Assembly: GCF_008312935.1 (NCBI RefSeq)
Contig: NZ_VSZO01000001.1
Coordinates: forward strand, 1,612,001-1,676,000
Direction: 5' to 3'
Origin: Roseiconus lacunae
Lineage (GTDB): Bacteria; Planctomycetota; Planctomycetia; Pirellulales; Pirellulaceae
Length of the DNA: 64,000 nt
The translations under genes were made by a program, and so were the position numbers. This document shows, piece after piece, positions 17,914-25,287 of this stretch (position 1 is the stretch's first letter; every line of letters starts with the position of its first letter). The notes under the pieces were generated by a model. That model ran no database searches and had not been told where the DNA came from. It was given only the letters and a program-made list of their open reading frames with translations.

Positions 17914-18981
17914 CTACTCGCGGCAGAGATTCTTTCGCAGTTCCGTCGCGGCTGCGGCCGGATCATTCGCTTCGTGGATCGCCGCCGTTACCGCGATGCG
18001 ATGGAACCCCTGGTCGAGCACTTGTGAGACGTTGTCTTCATCGATGCCGCCGATCGCAAAGGCCGGCCGGGGAGTCGCTTTCGTTTCGCGATGAACTTCG
18101 GCTAAAAAGTCCAGGCCCGCATGACTGGCAAACGCTTTTGTTCGGCTGGGAAAGGTTGGCCCACAGCCGATGTAATCTGCACCCGCGGCAATGGCTTCAT
18201 GAACCTGATTAATGTCGTGAGTCGAAACGCCCACCAAAAGTTCGTCCCCGACGATGCGGCGCGCTTGCGCAACGGTTAATTCGTCCTGCCCGACATGGAC
18301 GCCATCGGCCCCGGTGATCAGTGCGATGTCCGCTCGGTCATTGATAATCAATAGTGCGGACGTTTGTCGAAGTGCTTCGGCGGCGGCCGTCCCCCGCCGG
18401 ATCAATGTCCGATCGGTTGCCGATTTATCCCGCAACTGAAAGACATCCACGCCGGCTTCGTGTAGCCGCAGAACCGAATCGACCAATGCTTGGTCACTCT
18501 TTTGACAATCGATTAACACATACAGGACGGCGTCGGTAAGCTTCGACGTACGGTCACTACGAATCGCTTTTAGCTCGCAGTCTTTGAGCAACGTGTAGGC
18601 GCGGTAGCGAATCGCTTCGATCTGCTTCGCGAAGATCGGATCGATCGTCTTGCCGTATTCTTCAATCACTCGCAAGGATTGTTGGATTCGTCCGGCTGCG
18701 GCCGCAAGAACATCGCTCAGTTTTGATCGACGGTATTCCTGCGGCGTTTCGATGGTCGTGCCTACATCGGCATCGGTGTTGCGACTGTGCAACAGGCTTT
18801 GCCGGCTGAGTTTTCCAAATGCTAATGTCAGGTCATGTCTGAGTGACTTGATCGATTCGGTTCCGACAGGGTCATCAAGTCCGAACCGAAAGAATTCTTC
18901 GATCGTTCGCAAACCTTCCGCGACACGATTGGCGGAAGCATCCAAGATTCGATACGCGGTTTCTTGAGAGTGGCTTTCCAT
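17914..18981 (-). CDS. thiE: ThiD2-ThiE fusion, thiamine-phosphate synthase
   Basis: A 355-residue two-domain protein. Residues about 1-140 are an all-helical domain (RILDASANRVAEGLRTIEEFFRF ... GRIQQSLRVIEEYGK) matching the ThiD2 domain found fused to TMP synthases. Residues about 145-355 are the TIM-barrel synthase with LYVLIDC, VFQLRDKSA, LLIINDRADIAL, GADGVHVGQDEL, GVSTHD, ADYIGCGPTFPS and FAIGGI. It joins the pyrimidine and thiazole moieties of thiamine. The gene is convergent with recJ (17-bp gap). No TPP riboswitch fits in the 57 bp leader. Confidence 0.93.
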   Translation of the reverse strand: MESHSQETAYRILDASANRVAEGLRTIEEFFRFGLDDPVGTESIKSLRHDLTLAFGKLSRQSLLHSRNTDADVGTTIETPQEYRRSKLSDVLAAAAGRIQQSLRVIEEYGKTIDPIFAKQIEAIRYRAYTLLKDCELKAIRSDRTSKLTDAVLYVLIDCQKSDQALVDSVLRLHEAGVDVFQLRDKSATDRTLIRRGTAAAEALRQTSALLIINDRADIALITGADGVHVGQDELTVAQARRIVGDELLVGVSTHDINQVHEAIAAGADYIGCGPTFPSRTKAFASHAGLDFLAEVHRETKATPRPAFAIGGIDEDNVSQVLDQGFHRIAVTAAIHEANDPAAAATELRKNLCRE

Positions 18982-19038
18982 GAATTGATCTCTCGTCGTG
19001 GTCCCGCGTCGAACAATGAATGAAGACGGGAGTTATCG

Positions 19039-19761
19039 CTATTGCTTCGCTGGGGCGGTCGATTGGCTGGCAATTGCTTTTTCGACAATCTCTGCGACAT
19101 GCTGGCCAAGTTTCTTTGAACCTTCGGCAGTGTAGTGAACGTTCTTGGGGCGTTGAAGATCCGCGACCGATTCGGCGTACCGAAACATTGGGTCCGTTTC
19201 AATACCACCGACTTTGGCAATCGCTTTCGCGGCGGCGGCATTGTATTTCTTGGAATCGCCGGCAACCCGTCCGCCGGCACCTTCAGGAACCGGGGTCGTC
19301 TCGCGCCAAATGACAACTTTCGCTTGTTGCTTGATTCGTCGGAACAGTTTCTCGATGTTGGCTTCGTATTCGGTGATCGGTACTTGCTGATGCGCCCCTT
19401 CGGAATCGGGAGCGGCCAAGTTTTCGTTGTTCGGCCCCATATATTTCAAATCGTGCAGTCCCCAATTGGCGTGCACGACGTCCCACTTCCGATCGCCCAA
19501 CCACTGTTCAATATTCTCGAGACCTCGCGTCGTCGGACCGCAGTTCGTTTTGGGGCGGTAAACGTTGGCCTTTCCGGCAAGCGCCTTCCGAGCATCAACG
19601 TGATAACCGATCGAAATAGAGTCACCGATCAGCAGTACGTTCGGCAGGTTGGGATCGGCATCGGGATCCGTAAATGCGGGGTTCTGAGGGCGTTGTGCGG
19701 CCGCAGTGAAGCTGACGGCCACGACGAGGCAGGCGACGGAAGTCATTCGCAGGAGGGACAT
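19039..19761 (-). CDS. Secreted SGNH/GDSL hydrolase
   Basis: From the ATG at 19761 the product is 240 residues with a Sec signal (MSLLRMTSVACLVVAVSFTAAA). SGNH blocks: NVLLIGDSISIGYH (Ser nucleophile), HANWGLHDLKY (Gly and Asn blocks in altered form) and a C-terminal KNVHYTAEGSKKLG (catalytic His). This matches planctomycete secreted SGNH hydrolases that deacetylate or deacylate glycans; the substrate is unknown. A GTG 48 bases upstream is also in frame but gives a poorer signal peptide. Confidence 0.8.
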   Translation of the reverse strand: MSLLRMTSVACLVVAVSFTAAAQRPQNPAFTDPDADPNLPNVLLIGDSISIGYHVDARKALAGKANVYRPKTNCGPTTRGLENIEQWLGDRKWDVVHANWGLHDLKYMGPNNENLAAPDSEGAHQQVPITEYEANIEKLFRRIKQQAKVVIWRETTPVPEGAGGRVAGDSKKYNAAAAKAIAKVGGIETDPMFRYAESVADLQRPKNVHYTAEGSKKLGQHVAEIVEKAIASQSTAPAKQ

Positions 19762-20243
19762 TGGCACTGGAAGGCTAGTAGGGAAACGAAATTGAACCAG
19801 ACCCCGCACATCGTAATCCCGTGGCGCATCGTCGTGTGCGAGATCGCGATCGCCATGCCGATTCGAAATGCGTGAGGCGGAAGAGAATGGTCAAAACCCG
19901 GACTGATGTGTCGGGGCGAACATTCGTGAGCAAAGCTCCCCTCTGACGAGGCGGTTAACGGACAGCCCACAACTTAGGTTGCCATTAATTTGGGGGAAGA
20001 TTTGTGCGGGCAACTGTCATCCGATTGATCGGAACGGAGCACTGTTAGCCGCACAACCGCGCCAATCGTCGTATCGCAACCGGTTCGACAGATCACTCTC
20101 GTCGATCAGCGGACTTTACCGGCGTCCGCTGCGAATCTGACATAGTTTCGATAGTGAGGACGCTACTGAACGGCACGCGTCACCGGACACGAGTCATCGG
20201 GTGCGTTCCTCACTACGATTTGAATTAAACCTGGAGTTTGAAA
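19762..20243. other. Divergent intergenic region before the pilus locus
   Basis: This gap must carry the promoters for the SGNH hydrolase (leftward) and the first pilin (rightward). A hairpin of GAACGgCAC pairing with GTGCGTTC lies at about 20168-20215 just upstream of the pilin Shine-Dalgarno. I found no riboswitch here, in contrast to the second pilin, and no convincing sigma-54 site. Confidence 0.5.
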
Positions 20244-20423
20244 ATGAAAAAGTTCGCCAATAGCGTTGTTGAGTTTCTGAAAGAAGAAGATGGCCCCACC
20301 GCAGTTGAATACGCTGTGATGTTGGCTTTGATCGTCGTTGTCTGCTTGGCCGCAGTCGGAACGATCGGTACCGAGTCGAACAAAAAGTTCGAAGAAGTCG
20401 GTGCTGCCATCGCTGCTAACTAA
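20244..20423 (+). CDS. flp: Flp/Tad pilin, copy 1
   Basis: A 59-residue class IVb prepilin. Basic/charged leader MKKFANSVVEFLKEEDG, then the processing region G-PTAVEYAVMLALIVVVCLAAVGTIG with the conserved Glu five residues after the cleavage Gly, then a short soluble tail. The GGAG at 20233-20236 sits seven bases before the ATG. Processing by the prepilin peptidase encoded 1.1 kb downstream would leave a mature peptide of about 42 residues. It differs from copy 2 at only two residues (Asn6/His6, Val8/Ile8). A terminator follows, so it can be a monocistronic high-level transcript. Confidence 0.95.
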   Translation: MKKFANSVVEFLKEEDGPTAVEYAVMLALIVVVCLAAVGTIGTESNKKFEEVGAAIAAN

Positions 20424-20466
20424 CTTAGCGGCGCAGCTCACTGCCGAGAATTTGATTCTCGTATCG

Positions 20467-20499
20467 ACCCCGATGTCAGTTTTGGCGTCGGGGTTTTTT
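20467..20499 (+). terminator. Intrinsic terminator after pilin copy 1
   Basis: ACCCCGA at 20467-20473 pairs with TCGGGGT at 20488-20494, with a 14-base loop, followed by a run of six T. This separates the first pilin from the riboswitch-controlled second pilin. Confidence 0.85.
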
Positions 20500-20805
20500 C
20501 ATGGGCTTGTGGCACCGCGAAGAAATCCGCGAAGCGTCGCATTGATCACTGTCTTAAGCAAAGGTTTTTGGAACCAATGGCGGGGAACAATTGCATACGT
20601 TTGTGCTCCCGCCAGAGGATGGTCGAGGCATCTTATTCGTCACATCTGGATTAACGGCAACGTCCCCGTGATCGGTTGACTTTGTTCTTTCCCTTTTTTT
20701 TGACGAAGGCGGTTCGTGACATAGGTTTCTATCGAGAGCGGAACATGATGTTCGCTTCTGGGAGCCGGGCCATCGAAGGTCCAGATGGTGACCGGACAGC
20801 CGAAA
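20500..20805 (+). other. Intergenic region carrying the promoter of the riboswitch transcript
   Basis: No gene seen. A pyrimidine tract (TTTCCCTTTTTTTT near 20690-20700) and two TTGAC hexamers (near 20677 and 20700) are present, one of which may be a -35 element, but no clear -10 partner stands out. Confidence 0.4.
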
Positions 20806-20889
20806 TCCCCTGATAAAGGCAAACCGTTCCGAAAGGGCGGGGCGCAAAGCTACGGGTCCTCCACGCAGGATCGCCGGGCTGCCGAGGGA
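20806..20889 (+). promoter_or_regulatory. Class I cyclic di-GMP (GEMM-I) riboswitch
   Basis: The aptamer hallmarks appear in order: GGCAAACC (20818-20825), a stem closed by a GAAA tetraloop (CCGTTCC-GAAA-GGGCGG), then GCGCAAAGC (20842-20850), a second hairpin arm whose TCCT pairs with AGGA around a CCACGC loop, and GCCGGGCTGCCG (20873-20884). TCCC at 20806 can close the P1 stem with GGGA ending at 20889. By hand alignment to the Vibrio Vc2 aptamer, the ligand-contacting G before CAAACC, the A in GCAAAGC and the C of CTGCC are all present, which favours c-di-GMP over the cGAMP-sensing subgroup. It lies about 140 nt before pilin copy 2. Confidence 0.88.
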
Positions 20890-20980
20890 ACGATCGCGAG
20901 ATCGCCGAGGCATGATGGAGACGTGGCTGCTTCTTTTTCGGGACCTTATTCGCGTTGAATTGGCCCATTAAGTCAACGTC

Positions 20981-21011
20981 GAAAGCCGAACCTGAGAAGC
21001 ATTCGGCTTTC
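20981..21011 (+). promoter_or_regulatory. Leader hairpin before pilin copy 2
   Basis: GAAAGCCGAA (20981-20990) pairs perfectly with TTCGGCTTTC (21002-21011), a 10-bp stem with an 11-base loop. It ends a few bases before the Shine-Dalgarno TGAGGAG and has no T-run, so it is not an intrinsic terminator. It may be part of the riboswitch expression platform or stabilise the pilin mRNA 5' end. Confidence 0.6.
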
Positions 21012-21029
21012 AACTGAGGAGTTTGAATA

Positions 21030-21209
21030 ATGAAGAAGTTCGCACATAGCATCGTTGAGTTCTTGAAGGAAGAAGATGGCCCGACCGCAGTTGAATACGC
21101 TGTGATGTTGGCCTTGATCGTCGTCGTCTGCTTGGCCGCAGTCGGAACGATCGGTACCGAATCGAACAAGAAGTTCGAAGAAGTCGGAGCGGCCATCGCT
21201 GCTAACTGA
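21030..21209 (+). CDS. flp: Flp/Tad pilin, copy 2, riboswitch-controlled
   Basis: A 59-residue prepilin beginning MKKFAHSIVEFLKEEDG and otherwise identical to copy 1 in the processing site, hydrophobic stretch and tail. GGAG precedes the ATG. The DNA differs from copy 1 mainly at synonymous sites, so the copies are an old or selected duplicate pair, not a recent perfect copy. Unlike copy 1 it follows a c-di-GMP riboswitch. A strong hairpin (CGGTGAAA/TTTCACCG, 21271-21296) lies after the gene, with a weak T-run further on, and may limit read-through. Confidence 0.95.
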   Translation: MKKFAHSIVEFLKEEDGPTAVEYAVMLALIVVVCLAAVGTIGTESNKKFEEVGAAIAAN

Positions 21210-21331
21210 TCAAGTTTTTGGCGACCTTGTGGTATGCCAATGACTGTTTGAGAGACTCTCGGCGTTTGATCGGTGAAACGCGAAATCATTTCACCGGTCA
21301 CGTCGAGTTCTTTTTGCGCTAAAGAACAAAC

Positions 21332-21442
21332 ATGAACTATCCACTGCTTCCCGCTGACGCCACCGAACACGTTTGGCAGCTTTCATGCTGTTTCATCACG
21401 TTGTTGTTCGCCATGTTCAGCTGGGTCTTGGGACCGCGTTGA
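21332..21442 (+). CDS. Possible 36-residue membrane peptide
   Basis: A short open frame begins MNYPLLPADATEHVW and continues through a hydrophobic stretch (LSCCFITLLFAMFSWVLG) to PR and a TGA. It would be a single-helix membrane peptide, in the same direction and between the second pilin and the prepilin peptidase. The ribosome-binding site is weak (AAAGAA) and the frame could be chance. I have no family match. Confidence 0.35.
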   Translation: MNYPLLPADATEHVWQLSCCFITLLFAMFSWVLGPR

Positions 21443-21529
21443 AGTTGAACTGACACTGCCCTTCGCCCGCTCGAAGCACTCTTACAACCTACTAACCATC
21501 AAAATTTGTTCGCTACGGGGAGTCTATTC

Positions 21530-22087
21530 ATGGAAACGCTAATCCAAGGAATCACGGAAAACTGGACCGTCTGGTTCGTCACCGTTGTGTTGATCGTTGC
21601 CGCGGTGATCGACGGCAAGATCTTAAAGGTTCCAAACTGGCTGACCTTTCCTTTTATTGTTTGCGGCTGGATCAACTGCACTTTCGAAGGCGGCCTTAGC
21701 GGGCTCGGCTACAGCTTGCTGGCAACATTTGTCGGAATGATGTTGCTGCTAGTTCTTCGCAACGTCGGTGGGATGGGCGGTGGTGACGTGAAACTGCTGA
21801 TGGGCGTCGGTGCCTGGTTGGGCACCGTGGTCACGCTCTATGCATTTGCGGCAACCGCAATCGTCGGTGGCATCATGGCCGTCTTGATGGTCTGGAAAAG
21901 CGGCGAGTGGACAAAGCATTACGCTCAAGGCATGCAAATTTTGGAAGAATGGAAAACAATTCGTAAGCCTTCAGAACTCTCGAAGATCGCCCGTGAGCGA
22001 AAGCCGACCATGTATCTTCTCCCATACGGAATTCCCATGGCAATCGGCTCAATTCTCTATTTTGCCTACGCCGGAATGTTGGTCTGA
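21530..22087 (+). CDS. cpaA: A24 prepilin peptidase (CpaA/TadV)
   Basis: A 185-residue polytopic membrane protease that removes the pilin leader. The two catalytic aspartates are visible: AAVIDGKILKVPNWLTF (first Asp) and GGMGGGDVKLLMGVGAWLG (GxGD motif, second Asp). It lacks the N-terminal methylase domain, as expected for TadV/CpaA. I chose the ATG at 21530, preceded by CGGGGAG; the frame opens at a TTG 24 bases earlier. Confidence 0.92.
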   Translation: METLIQGITENWTVWFVTVVLIVAAVIDGKILKVPNWLTFPFIVCGWINCTFEGGLSGLGYSLLATFVGMMLLLVLRNVGGMGGGDVKLLMGVGAWLGTVVTLYAFAATAIVGGIMAVLMVWKSGEWTKHYAQGMQILEEWKTIRKPSELSKIARERKPTMYLLPYGIPMAIGSILYFAYAGMLV

Positions 22088-22364
22088 ACGCAAGATCAGA
22101 CATTGGCATTCGGATACCAAAGAAACGGCTCTTTCTGGGGGGCGCGGTTGGCCTTTCGGTGCCAGTGATGGCAAGGCTTGTCGATTACGGCAAGCCTGTC
22201 AGACAGGTGGCTTTGAACCGTTAAGCCAATCCTGACTCTGTAGTCTGCGTGGTTGTAGGCAACCGCTTCCGATGTCCGAACGAAAAGAGCGGGTCGGAAG
22301 CTCCCTGCTAGCGACGTCCTCCACACCCAATACGCCTTTTCCTGGTCCTGTACCAGCCCGAGCC

Positions 22365-23405
22365 ATGCGAAACAAATCACTTTTCCTGTTACTTGCCGGC
22401 ATCTGCGGCACCATCGCGGCCGTTGGGGTCGGGCAATGGATGCAGGCGCAAAACGGCGGCACTCAGATTCAGATGGTGGAAATCCTGGTGACAACCCAGG
22501 CCATCAATGCCGAAGAACAAATCACCGCCGATAAACTCAGCCTCGAACAATGGCCTGCCGATCGCGTTCCGATCGGCTCTTCGGCAGATTTAACGCAGTT
22601 CGAAGGGCGGTTTGCAAAGGTTCCGCTCTACGAAGGCGAGCCGATGCTTGACGTCAAATTGATGAACGAAGTAGAGGACAAAGTTGTACCTCAAGGGTAT
22701 TCCGTCGTTTCACTTGAGGCCGGTCGTGACGGAACAGTCAACTTAGTCAGCCCCGGTGACCGAGTAGATATCCGTGGGTTCTTCACAAAGGGTGAATTCT
22801 TTCCCAGCGATACCGCACTGGATGTATTGACCGGTGTGAAAGTTTACGGGATTGACGGTATCACCAAGTTCGGTGAGGAGAACCCGCGACCACGAAATGC
22901 AAGGAATATTCAGCTGCTGATTCGGCGGGCCGATGTTGATGCGTTTGATTTCGCCAAAAAGCTAGGCGAGATCTCGTTGTCACTTGGAAGCCCATCGGCG
23001 GATGAGGGCACGCTTGCCGAAGGCGAGATGAGTGAGTCGGCAAAGATGTTCCTGCAGGATTTACAGGATCGCCGCGACGAACAAGAGCGACTTCGTAAGG
23101 AAGCAGAGCTACAAAATCAGAACCAGAACCAAGACACGACCGAACCGATTCGAGCAGAGTCTCATGGCAAAAAAGTCGTCCACCGCATGGTCAAAATGGA
23201 AGGCGGACGCCTTGTCGAGTACGAGTGGCTTGAAGGCGAAACACTGCCGCGGATCAGTGGTGAGTTGAACCCCACGAATAGTCCATCGGGTGATGGATCC
23301 TCAACGACTGACACGACCGACACGCAACCCGCCGGTGGAGATGATTTCCTTCGCGGTGCGGACAGCCCCTTTTTCGCCCCGGAAACGGGTGAACAAGGCG
23401 AGTAG
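22365..23405 (+). CDS. cpaB: Tad pilus assembly protein CpaB/RcpC
   Basis: From the ATG at 22365: an N-terminal signal-anchor (MRNKSLFLLLAGICGTIAAV), then an SAF domain (EILVTTQAINAEEQITADKL) and a CpaB central region (GYSVVSLEAGRDGTVNLVSPGDRVDIRGFF ... VLTGVKVYGID). The C-terminal third is low-complexity and charged (Gln/Asn-rich, then Asp/Thr-rich), longer than in typical CpaB. It acts in the periplasm with the secretin. An ATG at 22272 is also in frame and would add 31 residues before the hydrophobic anchor; neither start has a good Shine-Dalgarno. Confidence 0.88.
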   Translation: MRNKSLFLLLAGICGTIAAVGVGQWMQAQNGGTQIQMVEILVTTQAINAEEQITADKLSLEQWPADRVPIGSSADLTQFEGRFAKVPLYEGEPMLDVKLMNEVEDKVVPQGYSVVSLEAGRDGTVNLVSPGDRVDIRGFFTKGEFFPSDTALDVLTGVKVYGIDGITKFGEENPRPRNARNIQLLIRRADVDAFDFAKKLGEISLSLGSPSADEGTLAEGEMSESAKMFLQDLQDRRDEQERLRKEAELQNQNQNQDTTEPIRAESHGKKVVHRMVKMEGGRLVEYEWLEGETLPRISGELNPTNSPSGDGSSTTDTTDTQPAGGDDFLRGADSPFFAPETGEQGE

Positions 23406-23575
23406 TTTGTACTGGCTTGGCGTATTGCACACAATTCAAATAGTGCTCGCAGTCCTCGCACTGCGAGCTTAACCAGACTTTTTAACCCGACGTTACTCGC
23501 AACGAACTGAACCGAAACGGACGTCTTGGTGCTTTGGGACTTTCCCAAAATCAGTTCTGCAAGGATGCATCTGCG

Positions 23576-25153
23576 ATGGAAATGTTCCGAACTGCGGTCC
23601 GCCCCGCCGCACTGAAACTGATCGCCCTCTTCTCGGTGGCCTGTCTCGCCTCCGGGGCCGGAGCCCAAGATGCCGATTCAACCACGTTGACATCGGCGAT
23701 GACGGCTGGCGCGGTCAATCACACCATCACTCGACCGCTTGAGCAGATGCAGATGCTGGTGAAATCCAGCTCGATCCTGACTCTCGAGGCCAAGATTCCT
23801 CGCTTTCAAGTTCACAACGAGGAAGTTCTCGGCGCGACGCCGATCTCGCAAAATCAATTGCAGATCTTTGCGAAGACGCCGGGCACGACTGCGATCAATC
23901 TTTGGGACACCGACGAAAAGCAGTACACCGTCAACATCACTGTGGTTGCCGATGCCCGCGAAATCGAAGGCATCCTTTCTGCTCAACTCCCCCTGGCCAC
24001 GCTCAAAGTGATGCCGATCAATGCTTCGGCGATCGTGTCCGGGTTCGTGACCAGTGTTGACGATGTCGATCGGGCAATCGCGATCGTCGAGCAGTACTAT
24101 CCCACCGTCGTCAACAACATCCGCGTGATCGGTGTTCAGCAAGTGTTGCTGCACACACGAATCATGGAGGTGTCACGCACGAAACTTCGCGAGTTGGGCG
24201 TTGATATTTCGTGGACCGATCAGACGCGATCGATCAGCAGTTCGCCCTTCCCGATTGCTCAGGGCGACGCAACGAACGTATTTAGTGGAGAAGAGTTTCT
24301 TTTCTTGATCAATGCCCTGCGTCAGCAAGACTTGATCAAGTACCTTGCCGAACCAACGGTCGTGGCAACACACGGTCGTCCGGCACGTTTCACCGTCGGT
24401 GGTAAAGTTCCTTACACGGTTCCATCGGGTAACGGACAAGTCACCGTTGCGTATGAAGAATACGGCACCTCGGTTGACTTCTTGCCATTCGTCGTTGGAC
24501 CCGGGCGTATCCGCTTGGAAGTCCGACCCGAAGTGAAAGAACCAGACGATACGCGGGCGATCATCGTTGGTGACACCAACGTGACCGCGTTTAGCCAACG
24601 TTACGTAGAAACCGCCGTCGAACTTCAAGCCGGTCAAACGTTTGCGATCGCGGGTTTGTTGCAAAGTCGCACCGAAGCGACCACCACAATGACGCCGTTC
24701 TTGGGTGAACTGCCCGGTATCGGCATGTTCTTTCGAAACGTAAGCGAGCAGCGAAACGATGTCGAGTTGCTGATGACGGTGACGCCCGAGTTGGTCGACG
24801 CGATGGATCCGCATCAAGTTCCTCGCGGCGGTCCCGGAATGAACAGCACTTCGCCTAACGATCATGACTTGTACTACAACGGTCATATCGAAGTTCCGAA
24901 CTTGCTCGGTGGTGACGGATGTTCGATGAATACCGGTCCGGGACGTACCGCAGACGAAAGCTTGATTCACAGCAACGTCATGCAGCACGGAGCGATGATG
25001 CCACGAGGTAACCTTTCATCGCCTGAACTGATGGGGATGCCGACCGGAGCGACGATCACTGACAGCAACCTTCCCCAAGGTGCGGTGATCCCAGGTGAAA
25101 AGCCCACCGTGGTCGGTGAAGGTGTCATCATCAGCACCCCAGATGGCTATTGA
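23576..25153 (+). CDS. cpaC: Tad secretin CpaC/RcpA
   Basis: A 525-residue outer-membrane secretin that forms the pilus exit channel. From the ATG at 23576 (AAGGA upstream) there is a Sec signal ending GAGAQ. Then a CpaC N-terminal domain (SSILTLEAKIPRFQVHNEEVLGATPISQNQLQI), a BON-like region (LPLATLKVMPINASAIVSGFV), and the secretin core (VLLHTRIMEVSRTKLRELGVDISW ... YLAEPTVVATHGRPARFTVGGKVPY ... LPGIGMFFRNVSEQRNDVELLMTVTPELV). The last 110 residues are Gly/Met/Pro-rich and not part of the conserved fold. Confidence 0.93.
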   Translation: MEMFRTAVRPAALKLIALFSVACLASGAGAQDADSTTLTSAMTAGAVNHTITRPLEQMQMLVKSSSILTLEAKIPRFQVHNEEVLGATPISQNQLQIFAKTPGTTAINLWDTDEKQYTVNITVVADAREIEGILSAQLPLATLKVMPINASAIVSGFVTSVDDVDRAIAIVEQYYPTVVNNIRVIGVQQVLLHTRIMEVSRTKLRELGVDISWTDQTRSISSSPFPIAQGDATNVFSGEEFLFLINALRQQDLIKYLAEPTVVATHGRPARFTVGGKVPYTVPSGNGQVTVAYEEYGTSVDFLPFVVGPGRIRLEVRPEVKEPDDTRAIIVGDTNVTAFSQRYVETAVELQAGQTFAIAGLLQSRTEATTTMTPFLGELPGIGMFFRNVSEQRNDVELLMTVTPELVDAMDPHQVPRGGPGMNSTSPNDHDLYYNGHIEVPNLLGGDGCSMNTGPGRTADESLIHSNVMQHGAMMPRGNLSSPELMGMPTGATITDSNLPQGAVIPGEKPTVVGEGVIISTPDGY

Positions 25154-25287
25154 TCGCCACGAGCGACGATACGGTACCGACCTCAATTCCGGTCGGTACC
25201 GTCAAGCTGCCGGGATCAACTGACGATGAAAGTTGAGGGAGGCCGGCTTACGAAAGGAATAGAAATGATCCACCGGGTGAATCTGCA

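Noticed and set aside
18982-19038. TPP riboswitch for the ThiD2-ThiE gene
   Set aside because: The leader is only 57 bp and contains no CTGAGA or ACCTGAT-type core.
20806-20889. cGAMP-specific (GEMM-Ib) reading of the aptamer
   Set aside because: The subgroup carries A at the position that here aligns (by hand) to G before CAAACC. The alignment is manual, so this is not excluded absolutely.
24173-24988. 271-codon open frame antisense to the secretin
   Set aside because: It lies wholly inside a conserved secretin gene on the other strand, has no domain motif, and its amino-acid mix is that of a reverse-frame shadow.
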